DNA from: Phyto melanocephala
Taxonomy: Eukaryota > Arthropoda > Insecta > Diptera > Rhinophoridae
Assembly: GCA_941918925.1 (NCBI GenBank)
Contig: OW799236.1
Coordinates: 67,542,685-67,606,684 of the forward strand
Direction: 5' to 3'
Length of the DNA: 64,000 bases
Part shown: in pieces, positions 47,023-59,160 of the stretch
Layout: each line of letters begins with the position of its first letter
Numbering within the stretch: the stretch's first letter is position 1
Notes under the pieces: generated by a model
What the model was told of the DNA's origin: nothing
Database searches by the model: none
The model's input: only the letters and a program-made list of their open reading frames with translations
Position numbers and translations under genes: made by a program

Positions 47023-47419
47023 TTGCGCTTATTATCATGTAGCGACGAATAATTATGTAGCTATGTAAATATTTTTTCTTTATTTCTATTCTAATTGTTC
47101 TGTTCTTAATTCTGGATTAACAGATTTCCATTGTTCTTTTGTTTTCCACCTGTATGAATTATTTTTTTTAAGTTTTAATGCTCAATAAAATGCCATATGA
47201 ACATATAATTTATATGCATATCTGAAATTTTGTAGCTTTCAACATTTTTTACACGGTTTTTCGAAATAAATATAGTTCTTTATTTCGTATTACACGGTTT
47301 TAAGATGACATGGAACGTATCCCCCATTTTACTATAGGAAACGCCTATTTTTTACGCGGTTTTTTTTACACAGATTTCTGAGGAACGTATCTACCGTGTA
47401 AAAAAAAGAGTTGCGTGTA

Positions 47420-50400
47420 TACATATATATCTTTTTTTTGTTTTTGCATCCTTTTTTTGTAAACCATTTTTGATTATAACGACATAAGACTTCTACTTAT
47501 TAAGTCCAAGGTCTTGTTGTAGAAGTTACTATAAATAAATAAATATCACTTCGAAATTAACTAATATAAACTTTTGTATATACTAATTTAATTATTTAAT
47601 TTATTCTGGATCTAGTTGTTAAATTAGATAAATATTACACATTTAAAATGCAAAAAAAAAAAAATAAAAAATTATGAAATTTTACCAAACATTTTGACCA
47701 TTTAAAAACGAATCGTCACATATAATAAGCTTCCTGCTATTTATTTATTTTGCGAAACGTTAAATACAATCCCTTGCACTATGAATGGCTTACAAGATTT
47801 TATTAAACAAAAGTCCTTTAACCACAAAACTTATCAAACAAGAGACTATGGCATCAAACAAATCAGTCCCCCAATATTTTTTAAATACAAAAGCGAAAAT
47901 TGAACTTGATTCGTCACACCATACAAAAACCGAATATTGCCAGAATAGTGATAGATTTGAATCCTCAAACATAAAAACAAGCTGAAATGAAGTAAAGAAC
48001 ATTGCCAAGAATTGATTCCCATGGAACGACTTTGATGAGGCACTATGCAATGCTATGAAAAGGCGGGAAGATATATACGTAAAATATTATACATAAAAAT
48101 TGCCATTGATTTCGGACTGACTTTAAATTTCGTATTTTATAGAAAAATTATTTTAGAAAAATTTTTGTATTCAACAGGAAAAAAGTGAATATTTCTGAGG
48201 CGTTTTTCGTTAGCAGAAATAAAATTAAATATTCTGGTAACTTTTTTATGGTTAAACATTTTTCTAATTAAAAATTTAATGCTAACACACAATTATGTGA
48301 TTGAAGTTAAAATAATAGAATTTGAAAATTCTTATTTCATCTTAACAAGGGTCCTTAAGATTGTTTGCACATAGAAAAAATTAATCAGAATTTGAACCTG
48401 AAATTCAATGAAAAAAGACACGAAGCATGTTCTTATGCGAATAAATAAATTAAATAAAACCTCAAGCGGAAATGTATAAAATTTTGCTAAAAGGAATAGT
48501 TGATGCTAATATTTAAAATATATCTTATGTTTTCTGAAAGCATATCTTAAGTCTAACAATAACTTGTGTAGAAATATGAAAGAAATTTCTTCCCTTAAGA
48601 ATATTTTTTTAGAGCAAATTTTTTTTAAATTCTTCTTTAATAGTCAAAATTTTTCCTGAATATTTCTTTATTGAGAAGCGGGTTTTTTCTTTGTTTATGT
48701 ATTTATACATAGTTGCTAGCATAACACATTTTAAATTTTGTTTTATACATGACAAACAAGTCTTTCGTACTTCTTAAATATTTTTTTTATTAAATTTCCT
48801 AAAAAGCCTTGCATATATTTAATTAACTAATTGCTAGCTATAAAACTAAAGACTTAGCTTAATAAACTTTGTTTAGATATATGGAAAAATAACACCTAAT
48901 TTTTAAAAATTATAATTTTAAATTGTATATTTTATATGTTTATGTTACGTTTATATACAATTCCTATACTTGACCTTTGTGAATTTATTTACACTTACGT
49001 CTGTGTATGTTTTACTTTTTCATAAGCAACCTACAAAACAAACCGCATACACTACACAAACAATATTAAATATACATTTGTATTTTAATAAAAAAACATA
49101 AGTACATATAAATAAACAAATACAAATGATGACCCACATACATACATATATGTCTTTGATAACATACATACATATACAAGCATATGTGTGTATAAATTAT
49201 ATAAATACACATTAGGTATGACAAACAACAATAAGGTTGTGTATATTTGAGTTGGAAAAAATTTATATAAATAAAATTCATATAAACAAATGATAAGTAA
49301 ATTTTTCTTCAAAAGTTCATCTTCGTTAATAGACTAGAGTTATTATCAGTTATACGTAACTAAATATGAAATGCATATTGAGTTCGACAGAAAAATTAAA
49401 TATACTATTCGAACCTTAGTCTAACAAATAATTATTTTTTTAATTACGTTAGATTTTAAAAGTATGTTGGATATTATCTTTTCTTAATCATTAATTTTCA
49501 GTTATTATTTCAGTCAAAATGGACAGAGAAATATAAGTACGTGAAATAATAATTAAAACTAAGAAAAAAATCAATATTGACATAAAATAGCAAATGATCT
49601 GAAGTTTCATTATTAAAGTGCTTTAGAAGCCATAAAGCAGTATAAGGAAAACTGAATCAGAGAATAAATATCTAACAGATATTGATAATATAAGAGAATT
49701 TGAAAAATTTTGTTAAAGACCACCGAACACTTCTATCTGAAAGAACCTCATACATTTAAGCGCTCTTATTATTTTGTGCACAGAGCTAAGTTAAAGTCGT
49801 AAAATTCAGAAAATTTAAGATCGCAATGTCGATAAGGGCTTAAAAGTAAAAGAATCAGCAAAGAAATTGAGGTAAAATATAATTAAAAAACCTCTGTTAT
49901 GTGTTAAATGATGCAACATACAGCAGACTTTTCATAACTTCCGGGTAAAAATTTTTAATTTTTATGTGGCTGATGAATGAAGTAATATTTAAGAACAATA
50001 CCGAGAAAAAACAAAGTAAATACCTCAAAAAGTTTCCTGTGTGATGACGTGTCAATCATTTCTGACATCAGACACGATAAACACAAAAATATATATGTTA
50101 AAGAGTGCCTAAAAAACGGCTTTCTTGGAACAGAAAAATTGGTTTTTATATTTCTTACTCCATTTGGCATCATGCCTCTATATAAAAAGACCCGCCAAGT
50201 GGTATTCAAGCAATAATATCAATTTTGCACTACGGAAGGTAACTGTACACAATTATTTAAAATATCACCCTGTGAATAGATATTTGGTTCTTGTAAGAAA
50301 AACGAATTAAAGAAAGTTATCCCAGCACATGTGATTTTAAGCGTAAGTAGACTACCTCAAGCAAAAAGGCTACGAAAGCAACTATAATAAAAGTAAAGAG

Positions 50401-50524
50401 AGAATTTCTTGAAAAGTTAATAAATTTAGAAAATATCAAGTTATATGCCAATATAAGTATTAATGTTAAAGGGATTTATACGATATTCGAATAAATTGAT
50501 ATATTTAAGTTAACACAACTATAA
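47420..50524. other. AT-rich DNA with CATA-rich microsatellite
   Basis: No gene recognised. A CATACATA/TATG-rich simple-sequence patch spans about 49100-49190. The stretch 49500-50400 is slightly less AT-rich and may be an old coding repeat, but no motif could be assigned. Confidence 0.5.
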
Positions 50525-51049
50525 TTTTTTTTTTTTTTTTTGACTCACTCTGTATGATAGATTAGGTTGAAAAAGAGGGGAATTTGAAAATGCCAAACTT
50601 ATAATAGTTAAACAAGTATTATTTAAAAATTCCCTAGTAGAACTACAATCTCAAATTCATACAAATACTTCGACTATAATGTCCACGCTAAAGTTTCCCC
50701 GTCAAATATGCCCAAACACAGGATACTAACAGGGCTAGGGTTCTAACGATTTATCATCTTCTTTCCATGCTCTACATGTCGTATCGTTCGACAGTTTAAT
50801 ACGAGCAAGATGAGTCCTCAGCTCTATGTTAAATATCATTACACTAATTAATTATCTAGGTGCTTTCCTATTAGTTTTAGTAACTTCTTCAATTGTTCAA
50901 GAATTAAGTCACACCATTGTTTATTTATCAACTTTCTGTTTTTTTATCATCTATTGTAATAATATTCAAGAATGATTCCACTCTAGATAATTTGTCGACT
51001 TTTTCGCTTCCGTTTATGCCGTTATGACTGTTACACGGCTTTCAGACTA

Positions 51050-51077
51050 GGCAAGTCACTTGCGCAAGTGACTTGCC
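51050..51077. repeat. 28 bp perfect palindrome
   Basis: GGCAAGTCACTTGC followed by its exact inverse complement. It overlaps the left end of the TIR element; the right end keeps a shorter version. Confidence 0.9.
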
Positions 51078-51220
51078 CAAGTGTTGTGTTTATAGGCAAA
51101 AGGGGTAAGGTCGGGTTAAGAGGAAGAAACTTGCTCATTTTTGAGTACACACTTGCCTGTACTCGGCAAGTACGAGCAAGTTTTTGTTGAGAAACCAAAA
51201 ACAAAAGAGTAATAAAAACA

Positions 51221-51593
51221 AACAAGAGTGCTATATTCGGCCATGCCGAATCTTATATACCCTTCACAACGTGTTGTCATGCAACAACAATTGTTTATGT
51301 CACCATTTATCTCATATGAAATACGTACATACAAAACATACATATATAAAAACATCCCATTGTAATATTATACATTTAGTTTACTTATGTGCTTAAAAAA
51401 AAAATAAATTAAAAGAAAAATTAAAAATAAAACAATAAAAATTTGAATAAAATATAAAATAAAAAAAATTTTTTGGCTCACTCTAACCAGTATACCACGT
51501 TTGTATGTATGTGTAGATAATTGATAATTGTAGAAATTTCAAACGGAATGACAAACCTATATATACCCTTTTTCACTGTGTGAAGAGTATAAT
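51221..51593 (-). mobile_element. Helentron family 2 copy C, internally deleted
   Basis: The 3' end CAAGAGTGCTATATTC with the CGGCCATGCCG hairpin is at the left. The 5' end (AGGGTATA-like ... TTTCACTGTGTGAAGAGTATA) is at 51593. Most of the middle, including the GTCTGTCC tract, is missing. Confidence 0.72.
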
Positions 51594-52190
51594 AAGTAAA
51601 AGAGAACGAAACTTGGGCAAGTCAGTTGCTGAGTCTGAACATGAAAGCAAGTTCAAAGAAAAATAAAAGAAAATAAAAAACTAACTTGAGCAAGTGACTT
51701 GCCCAATGCGAAAGGGGTATTATTCATATCTCTAAATTTTCAGAATATGCATGCCAGTTTATCTCGCTATTACATTTCAGGATACTCCTAGATTCAACAT
51801 TTTCTTATAACAGGATCTTAGTAATTGATTTACTGTGTGTAAAGATAAAAATAGGAGTCTCGTTATTAATCCTATTAAATTCCATAATTACCTCAATCTC
51901 AGCCTGAAAAGCAGTATTGTTATTCATTGATATTTCTCATCGGTAAGATATTAATAATTTTTTGTTACCTAGTTTTATGGTCATTCACAAGCCATTTAGA
52001 AATTGTCATTATTCAGTAGAATTTATAACATACTCTCAGTAGCCATTACTGATGTAGTTCTCATGGTGCCACATATATAAATACAACACTGTCTTTGTAT
52101 GATTTTAAGAGGTTTTGTATGTCCATCAAACTATCGTAGTACGCTTTTGCATCAATGTGTCATCTATGGACTTGGGCCCTATTTTTAACC

Positions 52191-52870
52191 AATCGCTACT
52201 AAGTACTACTACTTATTATTTTACCACCTTAATCTACATAAATACGTGTGTTGTTGCAGTATGAAATATGAATAAATGTATAGAGCAAAAAAAGAAAAAA
52301 CTGCACAAAAATATGGTTGCAAATTGTATATTTTATAATGTGCATTTATTTGCATATATGTATGTATGTACATATGTACATTTTTTTTTTTTTCGTAGTG
52401 AATTCTCACACTTAATGAGCATAAAATATACATTTTGTGGTATGAAATTTTATAGTTACTAATATTTTATATTAAAAGAAAAACTTTAAAATATAAATTT
52501 ACAGAAAATTACAGAAATTGTGTTTAATTTTCTCAAAGTTTTTAAAAACAGTACTAAGCTGTTTACAATTCATTTGCTTAAAATTGACAAAAAATTCCAA
52601 TTGTATTAATGCAACAGAGGTATTGTTTAATACCTATTTATCTATTCATTCTTATAAAATTAAGAATATCACATGCTCCATATATATTTATTTTAAGTGT
52701 TTGTTTATTCACAGGATTTTTTGACGCAGCTTGCACTCACATTATACAACCGATTTTATTAAAAAGAAATTTTGCTTCAGATATGCACAACCTTAATCTT
52801 ATTAAATTAGTGTTCATTATTTTAAACGTTATAGGCATTTAAAATTGCTTCTAACACAAGCACAACAAAT
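52191..52870. other. AT-rich DNA, no feature seen
   Basis: Short TATG/CATA patches near 52350-52380; no gene or repeat end recognised. Confidence 0.5.
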
Positions 52871-52874
52871 AAAA

Positions 52875-53418
52875 AACAAGTAAGAGTGCAAATTCGGCCG
52901 TGCCGAATCTTATATACCCTTCACAACGTGTAGTCATGCAATAACAGTATGAAATACGTACATACATATAAAAACATACATATATAAAAACATCCCATTG
53001 TAAAATTATAAATTTACGTATGTATGTTAAAAAAATAAAAAAAAAATTAAAAAAAAAATTAAAAAAATAATTAAAAAAAAATTTAAAAAAAACTTAAAAA
53101 AAAAATATTAAAAAAAAAATAATTAAAATATATATATCAAATATAAAACAAAAAAAATTAAAAAAAAATAATAATAAAAATAAAAATATAAATAATATAT
53201 TAAATAAAAAATAAAAAAATAAAAAAAGTTGATTTCAAGATACACACGGACAGATGGTCAGACGGACAGACGGACAGACTGACAGAGCTTTATCGACTCC
53301 CTTATTCATAAGCTTTCAGAAAATATATACTTTATGGGGTCGGAAATGAAAATTGTAGAAATTTCACACGGAATGACAAACCTATATATACCCTTTTTCA
53401 CTGTGTGAAGGGTATAAA
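52875..53418 (-). mobile_element. Helentron family 2 copy D
   Basis: The 3' end CAAGTAAGAGTGC with the CGGCCGTGCCG hairpin is at the left, then a long A-rich middle (53030-53230), the GACGGACAGAC tract, TTTATGGGGTCGGAAATGAA and the 5' hairpin TTTCACTGTGTGAAGGGTATA at 53418. It joins directly to the body of copy E. Confidence 0.75.
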
Positions 53419-53530
53419 AATTTTTGGATAAGCTGGGATTCGATGCCACGTTCACTCTGATTAGTATATCACGTTTTTATGTGCATATGTATGTGTTGTA
53501 TGTTGTGAAAAAAACGAGGTGGTCGTGGTT

Positions 53531-56255
53531 TTTATACCCGCCACCAAAAAAATGGTGGGGGTATATTCATTTTGTCATTCCGTTTGTAACACATCGAAAT
53601 ATCCATTTTAGACCCCATAAAGTATATATATTCTAAATCGTGGTTTGATTTTATAACGATCTAGCTATGTCCGTCCGTCTGTCCGTCTGTTGAAAGCACG
53701 ATAGAGGTCGCACCGAAAAAGCTAGGGGGCTCAAATTTTGCCAGAATCTTTCTTATAGACAAGGTTTTAGTATTGAAAATGGGCTAAATCGGAATATTAG
53801 GAAGAGAGTTATAGCTCGAAAGGCAAGAGTAGGTCGAAAAAACCGTGTCCTTCGAACATCGAATAAAATGGAATTGTGTCCAAACGCCTTCACGTAGACT
53901 CATGAAACTTCGAATATATATTTCCTGGGTAAAGACAATATTTTTCCTCGAAAATTGTCTAAATCTATGCATTAGGAGAGGAGTTATCGATCAAAATGTA
54001 CGAAAATTTATACCGCACAGTGTATTTTTCGGTATATATAAAAACAAAAACGTCATAAAAGCACCAAAATTGGATGTACTACTCTGAAATTTTGCACACT
54101 TTGCTTTTTGGTGACACGCTTTCTTGTAACGGTAAATCAATGTGCCACGCCCACTTTTACGCCCACCTCCCATATAACGTTTTAACTAAAATTCATATAA
54201 TTTCTCTATTAATAAAGATTTTGGAATAATAAAGGCCTATCTTAAAACACCTCAGTTGTGCTCATTCGCAAAAATATTTTTGACACGCCTACTACAACGC
54301 CCACTTTTCACGTTATCTACCGTTAACGAAATTTAAAAGCTCATAAAACCGCCAAAATTAGAGGTATGATGCCAAAATATGCTACGTGTATCATCCTAGG
54401 CAATTTCATTACTATGCCAAAAAATAAAAGTGCCACGCCCACTTTTACGCCCACCTCCCATATAACGTTTTACCTAAAATTCATATAACTTCTCTATTAA
54501 TAAAGATTTTGGAATAATAAAGGACTATATTGAAACACCTTAGTTGTACTCATCAGCAAAAACAACTTTGACACGCCTACTATAACGCCCACTTTCACTT
54601 TTAAATTGTGTCCAGACGCATAAACGTAGCCATTAAACTTCGAATATATATTTATCGAGTCAAAAGAATATTTTTCCCTGAAAATCGCTTAAATCTATGA
54701 ATTAGGATAAGAGTTATAGATAACAATGTACGAAAACTTATACCGCACAGTGTATATTTCAAATTTAAAACGTAATAAAACTGACAAAACTATATGTACG
54801 ATTCTGAAATTTTGCAAACATGGTTTTTTGGTCAAAGTCTTCGTTATAACGGAAAATAGATGTGCCACGCACACTTTTTTCCTTAAATTTTTATAAAAAT
54901 ATATTAGTCATATATATTAGCATTTATTTATCTTACACTGCACCATTTATTGTACTGTAGCTAAATATAAGATAAAGATGATAAGATAGATGACTCTACT
55001 AGCACCTACTAGATGGCATGATAACAACTTATGATTATGTTCTCCTGAAGTTATGCTCTATTAAAAATGGGAGTTTAGGAAAATTTTGACCTAAGTAAAA
55101 AAAAATTATCTCTAAACATTATAAACAATTTATTTTCATGTACTAATGGCTAACAAATTTTAAAATTATACAAAACTTATTTCGTTTGAAAATCTTTTAA
55201 AGCAAAATGTTATAGAAGTTTAAAAATCAAAATCTTACTAATAAATTTCCCGTTTTAGAAAAATGCAAAGAATGTATATTTTAAATCACCCTGTGGCCCT
55301 TAAAATTTAACCTTAAATTCACTTTCTTCCTCTTAAATTCATGTAAATTCTCTATGAATAAAGATTTTGGAATACTAAAGGACTATATTGAAATATCTAA
55401 GTTATGTTTATTAGCAGAAACTTTATTGACACGCGTATTTTAACTGCCACTTTCATTGTAAGACTAAATTTACGAAAACATTTTACTAGCATACCGAAGT
55501 TATAATGGGTGGTTTTATTTTAAGGGACTATGTTGATTTTGAATAAAATTATTATGAAATTATTATCATTTATTTTTATAATGATAATATTTGTATGCTT
55601 CAATTATGTATGGAACAAAATATCGGCCAAATGGCCCCCCAACCTAGGCGGCACACCACGATCCGATAGTGCAAATTTTCAATGACACTGTTGATGCTCG
55701 ATTGTTGGGCACGATGATGAGTCAAGGGTGCTTGCTCGTTTGCCACGTTATCGTGAAAAACAGCAATGTTTCCCATTCAACGAACTAAGATGGCATTCAC
55801 AGATGTTTTCACATTTCATACAGACCTGCTTTGCAGACATTTAAATATTTTTTACAATTCTCACGATTGTGGACGAATTCGAACGATTATGTTGACCAAA
55901 AGAATCACGAAGTGCACAAAATGCATTTTGATTTGAACGCCCATTTTTATAAAAATCTTTAATATTTAAAAGCGTTGCTCGATTGCGTATCTTTCCACGG
56001 TTCAAATTGAGTTAGTCTGAGATTGAGAAATGTCAAATGAAATACAAGAAAAAAGTTGAAGTTTAGATGTGGTTCACCTTAAACATGGGCGCTTAAGATT
56101 TAACCACCCTCTACAAAGAAAGTGATACATATTTTATTATAAAGAGATTATTCTATAGCGATTAACAAAATAATAAATATTGTGCTTTAAATATACACAA
56201 AATTGGTGGTGGGTATAAAAGATTCGGCACAGCCGAATATAGTGCTCTTACTTGT
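53531..56255 (+). mobile_element. INE-1/DINE-1-like Helentron, family 1 copy 4 (long form)
   Basis: Starts TATACCCGCCACC at 53533 and ends with the ATTCGGC-ACA-GCCGAAT hairpin and GTGCTCTTACTTG at about 56254. The CGCCCACCTCCCATATAACG repeats are at 54159 and 54446 (287 bp apart). It carries the long-form block (about 54870-55310) with only one foldback arm. Inserted in family 2 copy E. Confidence 0.83.
55502..56113 (-). mobile_element. Deleted mariner-like transposon inside Helentron copy 4
   Basis: Same ends and interior as at 11562-12172. On the minus strand it reads IKDFYKNGRSNQNAFCALRD and, near its left end, GGHLADILF. The catalytic middle is missing. Confidence 0.7.
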
Positions 56256-56498
56256 TTTCTCATAGCTCAGTTGTTTATTTACCGATTTTTCTGAATTTCA
56301 ATAACAATCTTCTCCTGAATATTTCTGATGTTTTAAAGACTCACGCGAGTCCAGGCGATGTCGAGGTATTCATAAAGCTGATTTCATACACACGGAAAGA
56401 CGGTCAAACGGACAGACTGACAACACTTAATCGACTCACACGGAATGACAAACCTATATACATATACCCTTTTTCACTTTTGTGTGAAGGGTATAAAA

Positions 56499-57079
56499 AT
56501 GTTGAATCAACATTGTTTATACAAATTGTTTCACAGAGAGTGTATATGATAAAAATAACAAACCAAAGACTTACATTTACAACTAGAGTACGATTAATTA
56601 GGACGACTGCAGAACATGCGGTTATCATTTGATATACCTAGTGAAAGTTATATTTTGCAGTCCCAAAAGATTAAGAAGTGCCTAGTTGGGTAACATGAAC
56701 ATCCTTTTAACATAAATTTCTCTTAAATTTTTAACTTACTTGCTTTAAATGCGAACTCATCAATTACGATGTTTGCACTTTATTATGAATACCCCTACTA
56801 TGAAAACTTTAGTATAGAAGTATCTTTAAATTCTTGATTATGATGTTCCGCTATTCTCTAGCTTGGGAGCAAACGGCCTTGAGAGCTATTTGCACAGCTT
56901 CATTCCATGTACATTGTTCGAATTATTTTACTGTTTTGAGATAGTGGCTTCGGCATAAACTTTTCGCACAGAGTCTTCGGATAATTGTTTTGACACTTCA
57001 GCTTCCTTTGAGTGTTAGGTTGAAATAACCTTATTATCTTGTAAATATATATGTCTGAGTGACACTATTTGAGTTTTAA
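56499..57079. other. No feature seen
   Basis: Mixed AT-rich sequence without a recognised motif. Confidence 0.45.
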
Positions 57080-57345
57080 CAGAACACTGTCATGTGAGGA
57101 TTTGTAGATGGAATCGTGGCACTCTGGATTATTGTAGGATGTGTGAGGATGAGGAGGAGATATAGACTGTGGAACACATTGTCTGTCACTTCTCGAGGCT
57201 ACAGAATCAAAGGTTTAAGTTGTTAAGTAGACGATTTCACGATGGGTTGGGTGATTTTTCGGAGTGCAAACTGGGGAATACATCGGATTCATAATGGGGG
57301 TCGGATGGCTGGTGAGCATCCAATGGAGCTCGTAGGGAATCTGTA
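57080..57345 (+). pseudogene. Zinc tail of a LOA/I/R1-type ORF2
   Basis: Plus strand: GTLDYCRMCEDEEEI, a stop, then TVEHIVCHFSRLQNQRFKLL. This is the CxxC...EH..C motif that follows RNase H in these ORF2 proteins, with one internal stop and a changed last Cys. A 5'-truncated or broken fragment; the 3' border is not defined. Confidence 0.55.
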
Positions 57346-58349
57346 TTTCTTTCTTCTATTCTATTTCCTACTAACTGCATGCAAACCATGGTTACGACAT
57401 GATCATAATAATCATATTATATTCTCTATACCAATATTTGGTTGCTGAAAACAAGTAATAGTAAAATTTATTTTATTTCATCATAGGTTTTGTCACAATA
57501 ATCAAGCATTCATTTGAGTTTTATCATTTAATGTTTACTTTTCGTATAAATTTCGATATGAATGCCGTTTAAAAATAGTGTAATATAAAAAAATTGTTAT
57601 GACAAAAACAACATTATATTCAAAAGCATTTAAAATTACAAATAATCATTAAATAATATGTGAGACAACCGTATGATCAGAAAGCAATCAAGCAATGATT
57701 TTTTTTATAATAATAATTTGATTTCAACTGTTCTTCTTTTTACTGTTGAATAATTTGCTGTAATAAAGCAAAGATTGCCGATTTCAACTATAATCATATA
57801 TATGGTTATTGCATGATACTTTAATTAAGCAAAATAATGATAATTGGCAACCATTATATGTTTTAACGATAATCATACAATTCAATTATGGTATGTTGCT
57901 CTTAGATTATGATTACCACAATCATGGTTTTTTTTGCGTGTATTTCTTATTTTCATTTAATATATCTTCAGCAACCCTCTCTCTCTCTTTTACTAATAAA
58001 TTCTCTATCTTTCTTGTAAAAACGGAAACACAATGGACCATATTGGTCTCCGAGTGTGGGTGTTGGAGGTGGCTCTTGCTTCCTGCATTCCCCTTTCTTA
58101 CCTATCTACCTACCTACATTGTAGTTTTATTATATTCGAGTTTTAGGCTTATTTTTCATAACCTTAAAGCAATCAGCTTCTATTCTGGTCAGATATCTTA
58201 AACGGGTTTTCGTAAGGCCGAATATCTTAGACTCCGCTTCAAGATGTTAGCCAGAATACTTATCCGAATAGTGGATATCTTTTCATATTAAAACGAAACA
58301 AATCCGTCAATAAATATAGTTTTAATTATATGTTAATATTTTATTTTTA
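57346..58349. other. AT-rich DNA, no feature seen
   Basis: Short open frames without recognisable motifs; no repeat boundary identified. Confidence 0.5.
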
Positions 58350-58672
58350 AAATTTACTGTAAATCATTTTTATTTTGGTTCAAGTTCATTTATTCTATTA
58401 TTTTGATTTCCTAAAACAGTTTTCTAAATTAATTTATTTCATCAATTAAAATAAATACTATGACTCCCTTATTCTAATTTGATTAAATTGTAATATAATT
58501 ACAATATTAAATTACATATAAGTCTACCGATAAAGATTGCTGGTAATGAAATCGTATCTAGTTTCAAAAATGCATTCCACTGGGCTAATATAATTTTTAA
58601 AAATGTTTTAGGAAATCAAGATAATAGAATAAATGAACATGAGCCAAAATAAAAATGATTTACAGTAAATTT
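58350..58672. repeat. Inverted repeat with arms of about 70 bp
   Basis: 58350-58419 (containing CTGTAAATCATTTTTATTTT and TCATTTATTCTATTAT) recurs inverted at 58604-58672 with only a few differences. The loop is about 184 bp. It could be a foldback/MITE element or, if transcribed, a long hairpin RNA. Confidence 0.8.
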
Positions 58673-58799
58673 CACGATTTTAATTTTTAACCTCCAGAAA
58701 TGGTCAAAAATTGGAGTTTGTATGACATATTTTAGTAATAAGGCAATTGTTCACTATTATAATATAGGGATACGAAAAATCCTTCATACACCAAATGTG

Positions 58800-59160
58800 A
58801 TAGAATCGTGGCAACAACAACCGGTCACTGTAAGATTTTCAACTTTGCAAGAATAATAGGACTACAACACAACAACTTCTGTAGGATATGTCTTAATGTA
58901 AAGGAGAATATGGCCATTTGTTAGGACATGTGCTGAATAATAATAACTCTAAATCTACATCATTAAGTATTGCTTTCATTTCATATTCAGGAGTCTGGTT
59001 GTGTTCCGAAACAACATATTTATACCCTCTATTTGCTATATATAATCCTCACTTTTACCCCGTCTACATAAGTATCAAAAGGAGAATTTTTGAATGGACC
59101 CAAGGTAGTTACATCCCAAACAGCTTCCTGTCCCTCCTAATCTAACTAACTATAGCTTTT
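58800..59160 (+). pseudogene. Zinc tail of a second LOA/I/R1-type ORF2
   Basis: Plus strand: TGHCKIFNFARIIGLQHNNF then CRICLNVKENMAIC, matching the GHC...L..IGL...CR.C..E.E...H..C region of such ORF2 tails. Key residues and frame are eroded; the copy is non-functional. Confidence 0.5.

Larger units (their letters stand above)
39907..47417 (+). mobile_element. Deleted pogo/Tigger-like DNA transposon, split by BEL
   Basis: Inverted ends: CACCCAACTCTTTTTTTACA at 39907 and, read inverted from 47417, CACGCAACTCTTTTTTTTAC; both continue to ACACGG and are flanked by TA. The motif TTTACACGG repeats inside both ends. After removing BEL (40256-46524 plus one GCTTT) the element is about 1.24 kb and holds only the two ends of a transposase. 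TA target, TIR style and protein remnants suggest the pogo/Tigger group. Confidence 0.6.
51043..51710. mobile_element. Small TIR element rich in GCAAGT motifs
   Basis: The left end CAGACTAGGCAAGTCACTTG and right end (read inverted) CGCATTGGGCAAGTCACTTG match at most positions, with CAAGT continuing on both sides. ACTTG/CAAGT motifs recur many times near both ends (for example 51150-51180 and 51612-51640), like subterminal repeats of hAT- or P-type elements. Without the Helentron at 51221-51593 it would be about 300 bp. No clear target duplication was found, so the class is open. Confidence 0.5.
50525..52190 (-). mobile_element. Degraded LOA/I-type retrotransposon 3' half, interrupted
   Basis: Minus strand. 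The poly(A) is the T run at 50527-50541. Remnants in 5'-3' order: MRTTSVMATESML (the MRTTP..ALE segment after the RT, about 52070); NNNTAFQAEIEVIMEFNRIN (start of RNase H, about 51900); then after an interruption LRTHLARIKLSNDTTCRAW (the Cys/His tail, about 50800). Many stops. A palindromic TIR element (51043-51710) separates the RNase H from the tail. Confidence 0.6.
53419..56498 (-). mobile_element. Helentron family 2 copy E, split by family 1 copy 4
   Basis: 53426-53530 (GCTGGGATTCGATGCCACGT ... GAGGTGGTCGTGG) is the inverted body of family 2. It resumes at about 56262 (CATAGCTCAGTTGTTTAT...) through the GACGGTCAAACGGACAGAC tract to the 5' hairpin end at 56498. Its own 3' half is not present to the left, where copy D abuts. 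Confidence 0.7.

Noticed and set aside
52268..52842. Overlapping 60-80 codon frames as small genes
   Set aside because: Low-complexity hydrophobic and aromatic text from T/A-rich DNA on both strands; no conserved motif.
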